Shown piece after piece: positions 44,643 through 54,509 of a stretch of 64,000 nucleotides of DNA. Numbering within the stretch: the stretch's first letter is position 1; each line of letters opens with the position of its first letter. Both the position numbers and the translations under genes were made by a program. This DNA comes from CALGKJ01 sp049322695 (GTDB lineage Bacteria; Bacillota; Clostridia; Lutisporales; Lutisporaceae), in contig JBMORW010000027.1 of assembly GCA_049322695.1 (NCBI GenBank), positions 62,001-126,000 on the forward strand. The letters are read 5' to 3'. Under the pieces are notes generated by a model, which saw only the letters and a program-made list of their open reading frames with translations, was not told the origin of the DNA and ran no database searches.

Positions 44643-45629
44643 TTATAATGAAATCCTGTTTTTACCCTTTCCCTTTGACTGGTATAAACGTTTATCAGCT
44701 ATTGTCATTAGTTCATTGACATTTTTAGCCTCTTCCAAGGAGGCAAGCCCACCGCTTATGGAAACAGATATTTTATTGTTGTTTATTATCAGAGGTCTTT
44801 CCGATACTCTTTTTCTTATCTTTTCTGCTATAACAGAAGCCTCATATATACTTAAATTTGGAAGCAGTACTGCAAACTCATCTCCGCCGTATCTGAAAGC
44901 TCTGTCTTCATCTCTGATATTATTCTTTAATATGTCTGCAACATGCTTTATTGCATAATCACCGGCCATGTGTCCATACATGTCATTGATGCTCTTAAAA
45001 TTATCTATGTCAAAGAGTATTATAGAAAAATCAACTTTACTGCTTTTATCGCTTTGATGAGCATATTTCACAAACAGCTTCTGAATCTCCTCATAAAAGT
45101 GCCTGTTATTATATAGGTTTGATATTGAATCCAGCTTTGCCATCATCTCAAGAGTCAAGTTAGCCTGTATAATCTGCTTGTTCATCTCAATGAGGTTTTC
45201 TTCAGCATGCTTTATTGCAGTTATATCACGTGATATTCCCCATGTGCCTATAATATTGCCGTTGTTATCCAGTAAAGGATATTTTGAGGTTGATACCCAG
45301 ACAGTGTTTCCGTTAAGCCATACTTCCTTCTCAACTTTGTTTATTATAGGCTCACCGGAGCTTATAATTCTTTGTTCATCATCAAAAGCAGCTTTTGCAT
45401 GACACTCATCAAAAATATCAAAATCCGTCTTCCCGATCAAATCAGCAGGGTTTATTATACCCAGTCTGGAGGCCACATTCTTGCTGATAAATATGAATCT
45501 TGATTCCAAATCCTTGAAATAGAATGTATCCTGAGAATATTCTATTATTGTGTTGATTATCAGGTCCTTATCCAGCATATTGCTGTTCAGTAAAGCCTCA
45601 AACGAATTTTCTCTTCTTTTCTTCTTCAT
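44643..45629 (-). CDS. PAS-GGDEF diguanylate cyclase
   Basis: 328 residues, soluble. PAS domain (about 28-145; FISKNVASRLGIINPADLIGKTDFDIF and WGISRDITAIKHAEENL), short coiled coil, GGDEF domain (about 160-328) with intact active site RYGGDEFAVLLP and ISGGLAS. An RxxD inhibitory site is not obvious. It should make c-di-GMP from two GTP. As the last gene of chemosensory operon 2 it is a plausible output, linking receptor signalling to c-di-GMP. The TTATAATATGAAG start has AAGGGG upstream. Confidence 0.88.
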   Translation of the reverse strand: MKKKRRENSFEALLNSNMLDKDLIINTIIEYSQDTFYFKDLESRFIFISKNVASRLGIINPADLIGKTDFDIFDECHAKAAFDDEQRIISSGEPIINKVEKEVWLNGNTVWVSTSKYPLLDNNGNIIGTWGISRDITAIKHAEENLIEMNKQIIQANLTLEMMAKLDSISNLYNNRHFYEEIQKLFVKYAHQSDKSSKVDFSIILFDIDNFKSINDMYGHMAGDYAIKHVADILKNNIRDEDRAFRYGGDEFAVLLPNLSIYEASVIAEKIRKRVSERPLIINNNKISVSISGGLASLEEAKNVNELMTIADKRLYQSKGKGKNRISL

Positions 45630-45669
45630 ATTATAACCCCTTGTATATTAATAAATCTTAAAAGCTGCT

Positions 45670-46062
45670 TTATCGAATTACTCCAAACCTCGTAAGCACT
45701 TCAACTATCTTATCAACAGTAATGGGTTTAACAAGATATACGTCATTTTCAGAGCCTTCGGAAAACAGCCTGGTTGTATTTGCCAAGGCTGATGTCACTA
45801 TGACTTTTACCCTTTGATTTTCCGGAACTCCTCTCTCTGTTTCTGAGGCTCTTATAGTTTTATAAACTTTAAGACCATCTACCTTAGGCATCATTATATC
45901 CAGGCATATGATGTCATATGGCTCATTGTCCTCCAGTGCTATAAAGTATGCATCCAGCGCCTCAATTCCATCAACGGTCAAATCGCATTGTCCATACTTT
46001 GACATTATATTGCTAAGAAATGCTCTGCTTGCATAATCATCTTCTGCAATAAGTATTTTCAT
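45670..46062 (-). CDS. Single-domain response regulator
   Basis: 130 residues, receiver only: MKILIAEDDYASR, phospho-Asp in ICLDIMMPKVDG, then TSAL and LVKPITV. Close in length and sequence to the receiver at 36120-36515, so the kinase-receiver part seems duplicated between the two operons. GAAAGGGG precedes the start. Likely partner: the hybrid kinase directly upstream or CheA. Confidence 0.9.
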   Translation of the reverse strand: MKILIAEDDYASRAFLSNIMSKYGQCDLTVDGIEALDAYFIALEDNEPYDIICLDIMMPKVDGLKVYKTIRASETERGVPENQRVKVIVTSALANTTRLFSEGSENDVYLVKPITVDKIVEVLTRFGVIR

Positions 46063-46101
46063 TTTAATTACCCCTTTCGTGCATAATTCTTAATGTAAAT
46101 A

Positions 46102-48654
46102 TTAGACCTGATTCTCCTGCAGTAATTTTACAAGAATATCCCTATATTTAAATGCAGCAGCAAGATCCTTTCTTCGTACTGAAAGAATCAATCTGAGAAC
46201 TGCTTTTCTATAAGATTCTACAGAATTAATGGCAGACTTCTCTTTTAACGTTGACAAAATCTTATCTGCAGTGTGAATATCATTGTTAGTCAACGCAGTG
46301 CCTATATCATCGATAATATTTTTTATATCGTCAGGCTGTTCCCTATCACTATATTTATGAATCACATCAGTCTTATTAAGCTTTTTCATAACTTCATCTA
46401 TTACATTAAGCAGCTCTTCTATTATTATAGGTTTTGCTATGAAGCCATCCATGCCTTCTGCAAGAAATTTCTCCTTCTCATTTTTAAAGGCATGTGCTGT
46501 AAACGCTATTATAGGAACATGTTTGCTGCTGTTTTTTTCTATTTGGCGAATCTCCCTGGTAGCCTGTATACCATCCATAACCGGCATCTGTATATCCATA
46601 AGTATCATATCATAATCAGTTTCATTATATAGCTTGATGGCTTTCTCTCCATTCTCTGCAATATCAACCCTATGCCCGAGCTTTTCCAGCATAAGTCTTG
46701 TTACCATCTGATTTATCTTATCATCCTCGACCATCATAATTCTATAACCATAGTTGCTTTCTGTCTTTTTCCCATTACTATCAGAATTCTTCTTAAGCTC
46801 TTTATTTCCTGCTTTACTTACAGAAATAGTAAAGAAAAAAGTGCTTCCTGCATCTGGCTGACTTTGTACCCAAATACTTCCTCCCAGCATCTCTGTAAGC
46901 TTTTTGCTTATGGATAAACCAAGTCCAGTACTATTGACCCTTTTTTCGGCATTTTCTCCTACCTGGCTGAATTTATTAAAAAGCAGCTCCTTTTCATCAT
47001 CCTTTATACCAATTCCCGTATCGGTTACAGCAAATCTCAGCTGCAGTTCCTTTTCGTTCTCACTTTCCATACAAAGCCCGAGCTTTACATATCCCTTTTC
47101 TGTAAACTTAATGGCATTACCAATCAGATTGTATAAAATCTGCTGAAGCTTGCTGAAATCGCCTTCTACATATGCAGGTATTCCTTCTCCCATTTCCAGT
47201 ATAAAGTCAAGCCCTTTTGATTTGGCAATAGCTCTATGGACTCTGGCGATACTTTTCATTAGCTCATATATGTTGAATACGGAATTATCCACTATCATTT
47301 TACCTGCTTCAATTTTTGAAATATCCAATATATCGTTTACCACAGCCAGCAGAGCTGTTGCACAGCTCTTTGCTATAAACAGATTTTCCTTCTGAGCTTC
47401 ATCAAGTCTTGTGGCAAGGGTAAGCTCCAGCATACCTAAGAGACCGTTCATAGGTGACCGTATTTCATGGCTCATACTGGATAAAAAATCACTTTTTGCC
47501 CTATTTGCCCTTTCTGCCTCTTCTTTTGCTGCCTTCATCTCTTCTTCTGCCTTTTTTATATCTGTTATATCATTTATCACAGCTGCTAAATATCCCTTTA
47601 TAGTGCTGAAGACATAAGCAGTAAACCACCTTCCGGTTGCATGAGAGTATATACTGTCTGTACTTTTGCTTCCTCCGTTAATTGCCAGTTCGCCATAGGC
47701 TTTCATAAAATCAAGTAATTCTTTCTGATTGTCAGAATACACCTCAGTCATGCTTCTGCCCATGTTTTCACTGAGCCTATAGCCCGTTATGCTTTCAAAG
47801 GCATTATTCGCTTCAGCAACTATATAGTCAGCAGGCTTGTTTCTTTCGTCCATAACAACTCTAACAAAAGCAAATCCGTTTCTGGTATTCATAATCAAGG
47901 ACTGATATTTCAGGTTAACTTCCTTTAAATCCTCTTCTATTTTTTGCTTTTCGGAAATATCATGCACTACACTGAGAAATATCTTCTTACCGTCAGATAA
48001 TATGGGCTGAGTGCTTATTTCCACCGGAAAGCAGCTTCCATCCTTCTTGCAGTGAACTTCTTTTAGAGAATGCCCATGCATATCTGCCTTTCTTATCTGT
48101 TCTAATACAGGTATGCTTTGCAACCTAATAGCATTGATATTTTTTGAAACAAGCTCACTGTATTCATAGCCATAAATCCTTAATGTCGCATCATTTACAT
48201 CGGTTATATTACCATAGCTGTCCGTAACAAACATTATCTCATTGGCATTCTTAAAATAAGCTTTATAATGTGATGTACTCCTATTTTTATTATTCTTATC
48301 CATTAGTATCCTGTGTATCAGTTGACTTTTTTCGTGTCTGAACACATAGCTGCAGTTATACTTTAGCAGTAGTTCCCATACTGACTCCTCCATATAATCA
48401 CTGATAATTACAGTACATGGCAATATACTGTCATACATTCTTATTCTCGCTGCAATGCTTTCTAAATCAGTTGTGTCATCGCTCGCATTGATTATTATGT
48501 TATCCCATTTACTATCTGTCAGAAGCCTTTCAATATTATCAACATTGCTAGTGCTGTGTGTGTAAATATTAAAGTGCGTATTATTCAACAATGACATTAT
48601 AGTAGACATTTCTTCTTCTGAGCTCCATATCAACAACAAATGAATGTTATTCAT
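46102..48654 (-). CDS. PAS-PAS hybrid histidine kinase
   Basis: About 850 residues; the start is the ATG at 48654, with AAGTAGGTG upstream, although a GTG three codons earlier is possible. The N-terminal 120 residues have a receiver-like fold (HLLLIWSSEEE...IIINASD...CTVIISD) without the phospho-Asp signature. Two PAS domains follow (about 130-245, 250-370). HisKA has SSMSHEIRSPMNGLLG (about 400), and an ATPase domain has IGNAIKFT and STGLGLSI. A true receiver (MVEDDKIN, ILMDIQMPVMDG; about 635-760) and a C-terminal helical Hpt-like tail complete it. Soluble, so it senses a cytosolic signal. Part of chemosensory operon 2. Confidence 0.87.
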   Translation of the reverse strand: MNNIHLLLIWSSEEEMSTIMSLLNNTHFNIYTHSTSNVDNIERLLTDSKWDNIIINASDDTTDLESIAARIRMYDSILPCTVIISDYMEESVWELLLKYNCSYVFRHEKSQLIHRILMDKNNKNRSTSHYKAYFKNANEIMFVTDSYGNITDVNDATLRIYGYEYSELVSKNINAIRLQSIPVLEQIRKADMHGHSLKEVHCKKDGSCFPVEISTQPILSDGKKIFLSVVHDISEKQKIEEDLKEVNLKYQSLIMNTRNGFAFVRVVMDERNKPADYIVAEANNAFESITGYRLSENMGRSMTEVYSDNQKELLDFMKAYGELAINGGSKSTDSIYSHATGRWFTAYVFSTIKGYLAAVINDITDIKKAEEEMKAAKEEAERANRAKSDFLSSMSHEIRSPMNGLLGMLELTLATRLDEAQKENLFIAKSCATALLAVVNDILDISKIEAGKMIVDNSVFNIYELMKSIARVHRAIAKSKGLDFILEMGEGIPAYVEGDFSKLQQILYNLIGNAIKFTEKGYVKLGLCMESENEKELQLRFAVTDTGIGIKDDEKELLFNKFSQVGENAEKRVNSTGLGLSISKKLTEMLGGSIWVQSQPDAGSTFFFTISVSKAGNKELKKNSDSNGKKTESNYGYRIMMVEDDKINQMVTRLMLEKLGHRVDIAENGEKAIKLYNETDYDMILMDIQMPVMDGIQATREIRQIEKNSSKHVPIIAFTAHAFKNEKEKFLAEGMDGFIAKPIIIEELLNVIDEVMKKLNKTDVIHKYSDREQPDDIKNIIDDIGTALTNNDIHTADKILSTLKEKSAINSVESYRKAVLRLILSVRRKDLAAAFKYRDILVKLLQENQV

Positions 48655-48722
48655 GACAGACACCTACTTCTAAAAAATTTTTATCAGGTATGCTCATGCA
48701 TAAGCATACCTGATAATAATTA

Positions 48723-50638
48723 TTAATACTTTCCGAAATCTTTATCATCCAGCTCAATTCTTATTCTGCTTTGAGCCGCTGCAGCTTCTGAAATAGCTTT
48801 GTCTTCTTCGATCTCAGTCTTATTTCTTTTTCTGCTTATTATGTTTTCTATAACACTTATCATCTCTGGGTCAATTTCGGCAGCCTTGCCCTTAAACTCA
48901 AATGTTTTCTTCAGCTTAAATCTGCTTATCATACTCTTAAGCATTTCAGCCTGACTGGATAACTCTTCGCTTGCTGCTGCACTTTCCTCAGCAGTAGCAG
49001 TATTCATCTGTGTTATCTGGGATACTTGATTTACTGCCTGATTAATCTGAGTTACTCCGGTAGCCTGATCATTTGATGCTTCAGCAATTTCTGAAACCAG
49101 ATCAGTAACTTTGCTGACGCCATCTACTATCTTACTTAATGCGTGCGCAGTTTCTTTTGCAATCTTTTTTCCTGTCTCTACCTTCTTATTGACCCCTCAA
49201 TCATTGAAGTTGTTTCTTTTGCTGCATTTGCACTTCTTGCAGCCAGATTTCTAACCTCTTCAGCCACTACGGCAAAACCTTTTCCATGCTGTCCCGCTCT
49301 AGCCGCTTCAACAGCTGCGTTGAGTGCAAGCAGATTGGTCTGGAAGGCTATCTCATCAATAACCTTGATTATTTTTGAAATATTGGAGGAGGATTCGTCT
49401 ATATCTTCCATTGCCTTCAGCATTTCCTTCATCTGCTCATTGCAAACTATTGCACTTTCCTTTGAAGACTCTGCAAGACTGTTTGCCTGATTGGCATTCT
49501 CCGCATTTTGCTTTGTTTAAGCCGCTATTTGTGTAATAGATGCAGATATTTCTTCAATTGAGCTTGCCTGTTCCGTAGAGCCCTGTGACAAGGATTGGCT
49601 TGAATCAGATACCTGGCGTGAGCCGGCTGCTACTTGATCTGCCGCATTTCTGATATTTGACATTACACCACTGATATTTTCTGTCATTTTCTTGAATTCC
49701 TTCGTCAGGCTTCCCATTTCATCCCTTGTATTAATATTAATGTCCACGTCAAGGTCGCCATCTGCTATTTTTTTGGTTGCTGCCACCAGTATGTTTATCG
49801 GCTTCTTAATTATATTGCTTATGATTATTCCCAGAAGAAGCGATAGTACTACACCAAGGACTATGAATACTATTATCAGTGTATATGCACTTTTTACTGC
49901 ATTATTGTAGGAATACTTACCGTTTCGTATACACTTCTGGCTTCATTTTGTGCTTCCTGTGCTTTTTCCTTAATCAGTTTATTTATCATACCTCCGCTTT
50001 CATGTACCTTCAGATGGTAATCCTCTATTTCTTGCATTAGATTCTTTAGCTGTGTGCTTCTGGTCTCATAGGCTTCAAGCCATGTTCAAAGAGCACATTT
50101 TGTGCCATCCAGCTAGCCCGTAAAATCCGTCATGTTATATATACTCTCTGTCAAAAGCCATATCCAAGTACCGTGGTCTCTTTCACGCAATGCTATCTTA
50201 TACCTGACATTCTGAGGGTCATCTATACCTATATCATCCAGCTTTTTAGAAAGGGCTACTAAATTATTATGCCCTCTTCCCATTTGGCAAAGGCTGCTTC
50301 AATCTGGCCCATAGCGCTTTTTCCTCCTCACCCTTAGGCAGCTTCAGATATTCGTCCCAATATCCCTGAAGCTGAGCTTTCGCTTCCCCTATCTCTTTAT
50401 ATGTGTTCAGCTTTTCTTCATATGATAACTTCGAGTTCATCAATTCATTCTCATAAGAGCCTATCCTGGCAAATTCTTTATCAATCCCCAACAGATTAGC
50501 TACTCCCGGCAATCTGATGCTTCCTACCTCGTTAAGTGATGTAAAACCTACTATGCCTATTATGCTTGCAATAATTGCCGCCAGTACAAATGCAGATATA
50601 AGCTTAGCCCCAACCTTCATGTTACTGAACCATTTCAT
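48723..50638 (-). pseudogene. Broken methyl-accepting chemotaxis protein gene of operon 2
   Basis: The start is intact: TTTTGGAGGTAATAAAA then MKWFSNMKVGAKLISAF with a membrane segment. The sensor frame is lost by a frameshift near 50280 (AFAKWEEG should run into HNNLVALSKKLDD in another frame). A TAG lies near 50114 and another frameshift near 49920, before NAVKSAYTLIIVF. A CAA-to-TAA-type stop at 49517-49519 cuts ITQIAA from TKQNAEN, and a last frameshift lies near 49190, after the signalling tip (IDEIAFQTNLLALNAAVEAARAG). Read through, it encodes a normal MCP with HAMP (about 49740) and a C-terminal tail. At least five lesions mean no full receptor is made. Confidence 0.9.
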
Positions 50639-50662
50639 TTTTATTACCTCCAAAATACTACT

Positions 50663-51145
50663 TTACATTTGTTCTTCTTCCAGTAGCCTCACGCAATCAA
50701 GTAAAAGCTTTACTCCGCTGTCGGTTTTACCAATTCCTTTTATGAATTTGTGGTTAAATCCTTCATATATTTGCGGTGGAGGTAGTATATTATCATCAAT
50801 AATATCAGTAACTTCTGCAACTTTATCTACTATAAACCCAATGGTGATTTCTTCCGTATCAACCACAATTATACACGTTCTGTCATCATAATCCTTTTTG
50901 CATTTACCGAATTTAAGCCTCATATCGATTATTGGGATAATTTTGCCTCTTAAATTGATAACTCCTTTTACATATTCCGGCATAAGCGGAATAGGAGCAA
51001 TTTTTTGAATACTGATTATCTCCACAACGTAACTGATATCCAACCCGTAATCTACACTATCAAGTGTAAATATGAGGAACTTATTCTTCTGAGTATCTTC
51101 ATCCGTCAACTCCTCAAATAGTACATCGCCATGCACTTCTTGCAT
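50663..51145 (-). CDS. cheW: CheW coupling protein of operon 2
   Basis: 160 residues from MQEVHGDVLFEEL, chosen because GGAGG lies 7 nt upstream; an ATG two codons earlier is too close to it. CheW fold with KFLIFTLDSVDYGLDISYVVEII, KGVINLRGKIIPIIDMRLKFG and DRTCIIVVDT. It has a longer acidic N-terminus than the CheW of operon 1. It would couple receptors to the adjacent CheA. With its neighbouring MCP broken, it must use receptors encoded elsewhere. Confidence 0.92.
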   Translation of the reverse strand: MQEVHGDVLFEELTDEDTQKNKFLIFTLDSVDYGLDISYVVEIISIQKIAPIPLMPEYVKGVINLRGKIIPIIDMRLKFGKCKKDYDDRTCIIVVDTEEITIGFIVDKVAEVTDIIDDNILPPPQIYEGFNHKFIKGIGKTDSGVKLLLDCVRLLEEEQM

Positions 51146-51178
51146 AAACATCCCTCCATTGACAGACTGCAGGCACCC

Positions 51179-53374
51179 TTAATCGGTTAGTAAATCTTGT
51201 ATGTTCAGAATTAAGCTTATGCCTCCATCACCCAATATAGTGCAGCCTGCTACTCCCTTAACCTTTTTTATATAGTTCGGAAGTGTTTTTACAACAACCT
51301 GCTGTTCTCCAATCAACTCATCAGCGAACAAACATATTGTCTTAGTATCACTTTCGACTACAATTATGATTCCATCCTTAAGCTCAACAGACTTTGTTTC
51401 AACCTTGTAAAGCTTATGCAATCTGATAATAGGGAAGCTTTCACCCCTCAGCATTATCATCTCTCTTCCTTCAAGGTCCTCAATAACCTGTTCTCCTGAT
51501 ATTCTCAGTGATTCTCTTATGGATGTAATAGGTATGGTATACATGCTCTCTCCTACTTTTATTGTCATTCCGTCGATAATAGACAATGTAAGAGGTATTT
51601 TTATGGATATTGTTGTTCCTTTTCCCTGTACTGAGTCAACATATATGGTGCCCCTTACTTTTTCAATATTCTTTTGTACAACGTCCATGCCTACTCCCCT
51701 GCCGGAAAACTCAGTAACCTTTTCCTTTGTAGAAAAGCCCGGTAAGAAAATAAAGGAAAAAATTTCTCTGTCAGTGAGTTCTTCTTCCTTCTTATTTGTC
51801 AATCCATTCTCCAGAGCTTTCCTGAGTATTCTATCCTTATCCAAACCCTTTCCATCATCTCTTACTTCAATCCAAACATCGCTGCCTATATTCTTCGCTT
51901 CTAAGGTTATGGTTCCTTGTGCAGGCTTGCCTGTTTTTTCTCTTTCTTCAGTTGTTTCTATTCCATGGTCGACAGCATTTCTAATGAGATGCATAAGCGG
52001 ATCGCCTATATTTTCTATTATGTTTTTATCAACCTCTGTATCCTGCCCTACCAATTCAAGCTGTACCTGCTTGCCTACCTTCTTGCTCATATCTCTTATA
52101 AGTCTGTTCATTTTTTGGAAGGTAGGAGCTAAAGAAACCATTCTTATGGACATAGCTACATCCTGCAGTTCATTGGTAATTTTCCTGAGCTGTCTCGCAG
52201 ATTTTTGAAAATTCTCAAGATTAAGTCCCAATAGATCAGGGTTTCTTGTTACCATCGCTTCTGATATTACCAACTCTCCTACAAGATCCATCAGCTTGTC
52301 CAGTTTGGATACACTTACGCTGATCATACCTGTACCGGTATTCTGACTTGCTGCCGCAGTCGCTGCCTTATTGTCTCTGCTTTCATTTATCTCGTTCTGT
52401 ATTTTGGATAGTGCTATGGAAGCATCAGACTGTGAATTTTCAGTGTTACCAGACTTTAGAACAGGCTTACCAGCTTCTTCCGCTTCATCTGAAGCTGTTT
52501 TCCGGAGAGAGCTGCCTGTGTCTTTTATTTCCGTCTTTTCGTCATTACTGCTTTTAATTTCATCATCATCCAAAACAATTTGCTTGGTTGCTTTCTTCTC
52601 AATCTTTACTCTTTCAAATTCCATATGCTTTAAAAAAGGTGTCTTCATTAAATAGTTCTTTGCTTCTTCATAGTTCAGGTCACTCGTAAATATTATCTTG
52701 AAGCCATTTTTGATGATAATGTCCTTACTATCGTTGTTTTCAAGGATATCCTCAGGATAATACCTTATATTCTGACAAACCTCCTTTATGGAGTGTATCA
52801 GTGTAAAGGCTCTTATGTCCTCCATTTCACAGCCTTCCTCAAAAAACACAATTGCCTGATACTCATTGTTTCCGTTTTTATCAGTCTTAGGCTGTGAGCT
52901 TATGTAATACTTCATTTTTTTCTTTTTTTCATTTTCCTTGCCTTTTGACTTTGCAGACGATTCGCCGCCTTTCATGCCAGCAAGGTGCTGTCTTATTTGT
53001 GCAATCAAAGCTGATGAGTCACCGTCAGAGCTTTGATTATTGTCAATTTTAGCTATCTCATTTTTTATAAAATCAATGCCGGTCAATACCAAATCAGTAA
53101 TTGCAGTATAGTCAAAGCCATGCTTCATCCAGCATTTAGTCTCTCTGAGGTGATCAAACATATCTTCCATCGAATGGGCTAATTCAGAAATATTGTTAAA
53201 AAGCATCATTGCAGAGTTGCCTTTAATAGTATGCATTATCCTGAAAATTTCATTTATAGATATCTGCATATCTGATGCCTGTTCACTGTCAAGTACAGAC
53301 TGCTCAAGTTTTTCTATTTGCTGCATGGTTTCATATATAAAAAGATCCAGCATCGGTTCTCTATTACCTGACAT
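51179..53374 (-). CDS. cheA: CheA chemotaxis histidine kinase of operon 2
   Basis: 731 residues, usual CheA length. Hpt with FRIMHTIKGNSAMMLF (His about 48), a P2-like domain (about 155-265; YYISSQPKTDKNGN...FERVKI), an acidic linker (about 270-345), dimerisation helices (VSKLDKLMDLVGELVISEA), ATPase domain (HLIRNAVDHGIETTEE, DDGKGLDKD, GRGVGMDVV) and C-terminal CheW domain (SIIDGMTIKVGESMYTIPI). It phosphorylates the CheY encoded directly upstream. GGAGGTGAT precedes the start. Confidence 0.93.
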   Translation of the reverse strand: MSGNREPMLDLFIYETMQQIEKLEQSVLDSEQASDMQISINEIFRIMHTIKGNSAMMLFNNISELAHSMEDMFDHLRETKCWMKHGFDYTAITDLVLTGIDFIKNEIAKIDNNQSSDGDSSALIAQIRQHLAGMKGGESSAKSKGKENEKKKKMKYYISSQPKTDKNGNNEYQAIVFFEEGCEMEDIRAFTLIHSIKEVCQNIRYYPEDILENNDSKDIIIKNGFKIIFTSDLNYEEAKNYLMKTPFLKHMEFERVKIEKKATKQIVLDDDEIKSSNDEKTEIKDTGSSLRKTASDEAEEAGKPVLKSGNTENSQSDASIALSKIQNEINESRDNKAATAAASQNTGTGMISVSVSKLDKLMDLVGELVISEAMVTRNPDLLGLNLENFQKSARQLRKITNELQDVAMSIRMVSLAPTFQKMNRLIRDMSKKVGKQVQLELVGQDTEVDKNIIENIGDPLMHLIRNAVDHGIETTEEREKTGKPAQGTITLEAKNIGSDVWIEVRDDGKGLDKDRILRKALENGLTNKKEEELTDREIFSFIFLPGFSTKEKVTEFSGRGVGMDVVQKNIEKVRGTIYVDSVQGKGTTISIKIPLTLSIIDGMTIKVGESMYTIPITSIRESLRISGEQVIEDLEGREMIMLRGESFPIIRLHKLYKVETKSVELKDGIIIVVESDTKTICLFADELIGEQQVVVKTLPNYIKKVKGVAGCTILGDGGISLILNIQDLLTD

Positions 53375-53400
53375 CTAATCACCTCCAAATACTCATTTTT

Positions 53401-53757
53401 TTAGACAAGTTTTTTGAGAGTCTCGAGTACAAACTCTGACTTAAAGGGCTTTACTATAAAGCTTTTCGCTCCTGCAACAACAGCATCTTTAACCTTACTT
53501 TCCTGTCCCATTGCAGAAATCATAACTATCTTCGCATTATTGTCAAGCTGCTTTATGAGCTTGACAGCATCGATACCGTCCAGCTCAGGCATGGTTATGT
53601 CCATAGTGACGATGTCCGGAGAAAGCTCCTTGTATTTCTTTACAGCCTCCAATCCATTCTCCGCCTCGCCCACAACCTCGAAGCCGTTATTCTGCAGTAT
53701 CATTCTTAATGAGCCTCTCATAAATGCTGCATCATCAACAATCAGCACTTTCTTCAT
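53401..53757 (-). CDS. cheY: CheY-type response regulator
   Basis: 118 residues from MKKVLIVDDAAFMRGSL, with GGGAGATGA upstream. Acidic residues DD, phospho-Asp in IVTMDITMPELDG, Thr/Ser in MISAMGQ and Lys in IVKPF. Very similar to clostridial CheY proteins. Located between the TetR gene (35-bp gap) and cheA, so it is the second gene of operon 2. Confidence 0.92.
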   Translation of the reverse strand: MKKVLIVDDAAFMRGSLRMILQNNGFEVVGEAENGLEAVKKYKELSPDIVTMDITMPELDGIDAVKLIKQLDNNAKIVMISAMGQESKVKDAVVAGAKSFIVKPFKSEFVLETLKKLV

Positions 53758-53792
53758 TAGATCATCTCCCAAATATATTTATATAATTTCTC

Positions 53793-54374
53793 TTAGCAGA
53801 CTCGCATTATGGAATCAAGTGTTTTCAGTAGCCTTTCCTTCAATGAAAAACCGTAATTGCTCATTCTCCAGTTTAAAATCAGCTGTCTTCTGAGTCCCAT
53901 AATTATATCTGTAAGCTCTTCCTTTGTAAATGCGTCGTTAATCTCGCCCTTTTCCTGACCTTCAACAATCAGCTTCAGCAGAAAATCTTTTCTGGCTTCA
54001 TCTATCTGTTTGATTTTCTCATATAGTACATAATCATATGTCAGACTGTGAGACGCAAACTTTATTGCCGTAAGAGCCGGATAATTCTCGTAGTATTCAG
54101 CAAAAGCTCTGTTAAAGAATAATATACCTTCCTTTGCACCCATTTTCATATCAGTTACAGTCTTAATTATCATATCATCAAAATGTGAATAGTAGTCCAA
54201 TATGGCAATTATTATATCTTGTTTATTTTTAAAATGCCGGTAAATTGCAGGCTCAGTGACTCCTTGCCTGTCAGCCAGCTCCCTTATGGACAGATCTTGC
54301 AGGCCCAGCTCATCAATTATTTCAATGGCACTTATAATAATGCTTTCTCTTCTGCTTAAGTAGTTCTTTTTCAC
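53793..54374 (-). CDS. TetR family regulator heading chemosensory operon 2
   Basis: 193 residues, starting at the GTG of MKKNYLSRRESI, which has AGGTGGTGA upstream. The N-terminal HTH (about 8-55) has IIDELGLQDLSIRELADRQGVTEPAIYRHFKNK, a standard TetR DNA-binding domain. The C-terminal ligand-binding part (FFNRAFAEYYENYPAL, LRRQLILNWRMSNYGF) gives no clue to the effector. A perfect inverted repeat at 54392-54409, just after its own -10 box, is the likely operator, so it probably represses itself and the che genes that follow. Effector unknown. Confidence 0.85.
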   Translation of the reverse strand: MKKNYLSRRESIIISAIEIIDELGLQDLSIRELADRQGVTEPAIYRHFKNKQDIIIAILDYYSHFDDMIIKTVTDMKMGAKEGILFFNRAFAEYYENYPALTAIKFASHSLTYDYVLYEKIKQIDEARKDFLLKLIVEGQEKGEINDAFTKEELTDIIMGLRRQLILNWRMSNYGFSLKERLLKTLDSIMRVC

Positions 54375-54391
54375 AGATATCACCACCTATG

Positions 54392-54409
54392 TTAGTTATC
54401 GTTAACTAA
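54392..54409. promoter_or_regulatory. Putative TetR operator
   Basis: TTAGTTA-TCGT-TAACTAA, a perfect 7-bp inverted repeat placed between the -10 box (54414-54419) and the TetR start codon. This location would let a bound TetR protein block transcription. Confidence 0.6.
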
Positions 54410-54413
54410 TTCA

Positions 54414-54442
54414 ATAATAGTACAAATTTTACCACTTGTCAA
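54414..54442 (-). promoter_or_regulatory. Sigma-A promoter of the tetR-che operon
   Basis: TTGACA, exactly 17 nt, TATTAT on the minus strand: a near-consensus promoter 40 nt upstream of the TetR start. Confidence 0.8.
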
Positions 54443-54473
54443 CTGTAAAAATATCTTTTTTACTCTTTTTTTG

Positions 54474-54502
54474 TTGACAAATGCATAGAGTAGAAGTAAA
54501 AT
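54474..54502 (+). promoter_or_regulatory. Sigma-A promoter of the T-box/ThrRS transcript
   Basis: TTGACA, exactly 17 nt, TAAAAT on the plus strand. It is divergent from the tetR-che promoter, with the two -35 boxes 31 bp apart. Transcription would start near 54509, at the base of T-box 1. Confidence 0.8.
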
Positions 54503-54509
54503 ATATAAA

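Noticed and set aside
51519..52208. 229-residue plus-strand open frame
   Set aside because: Antisense to cheA of operon 2, Ser/Pro/Phe-rich shadow of a well-supported gene.
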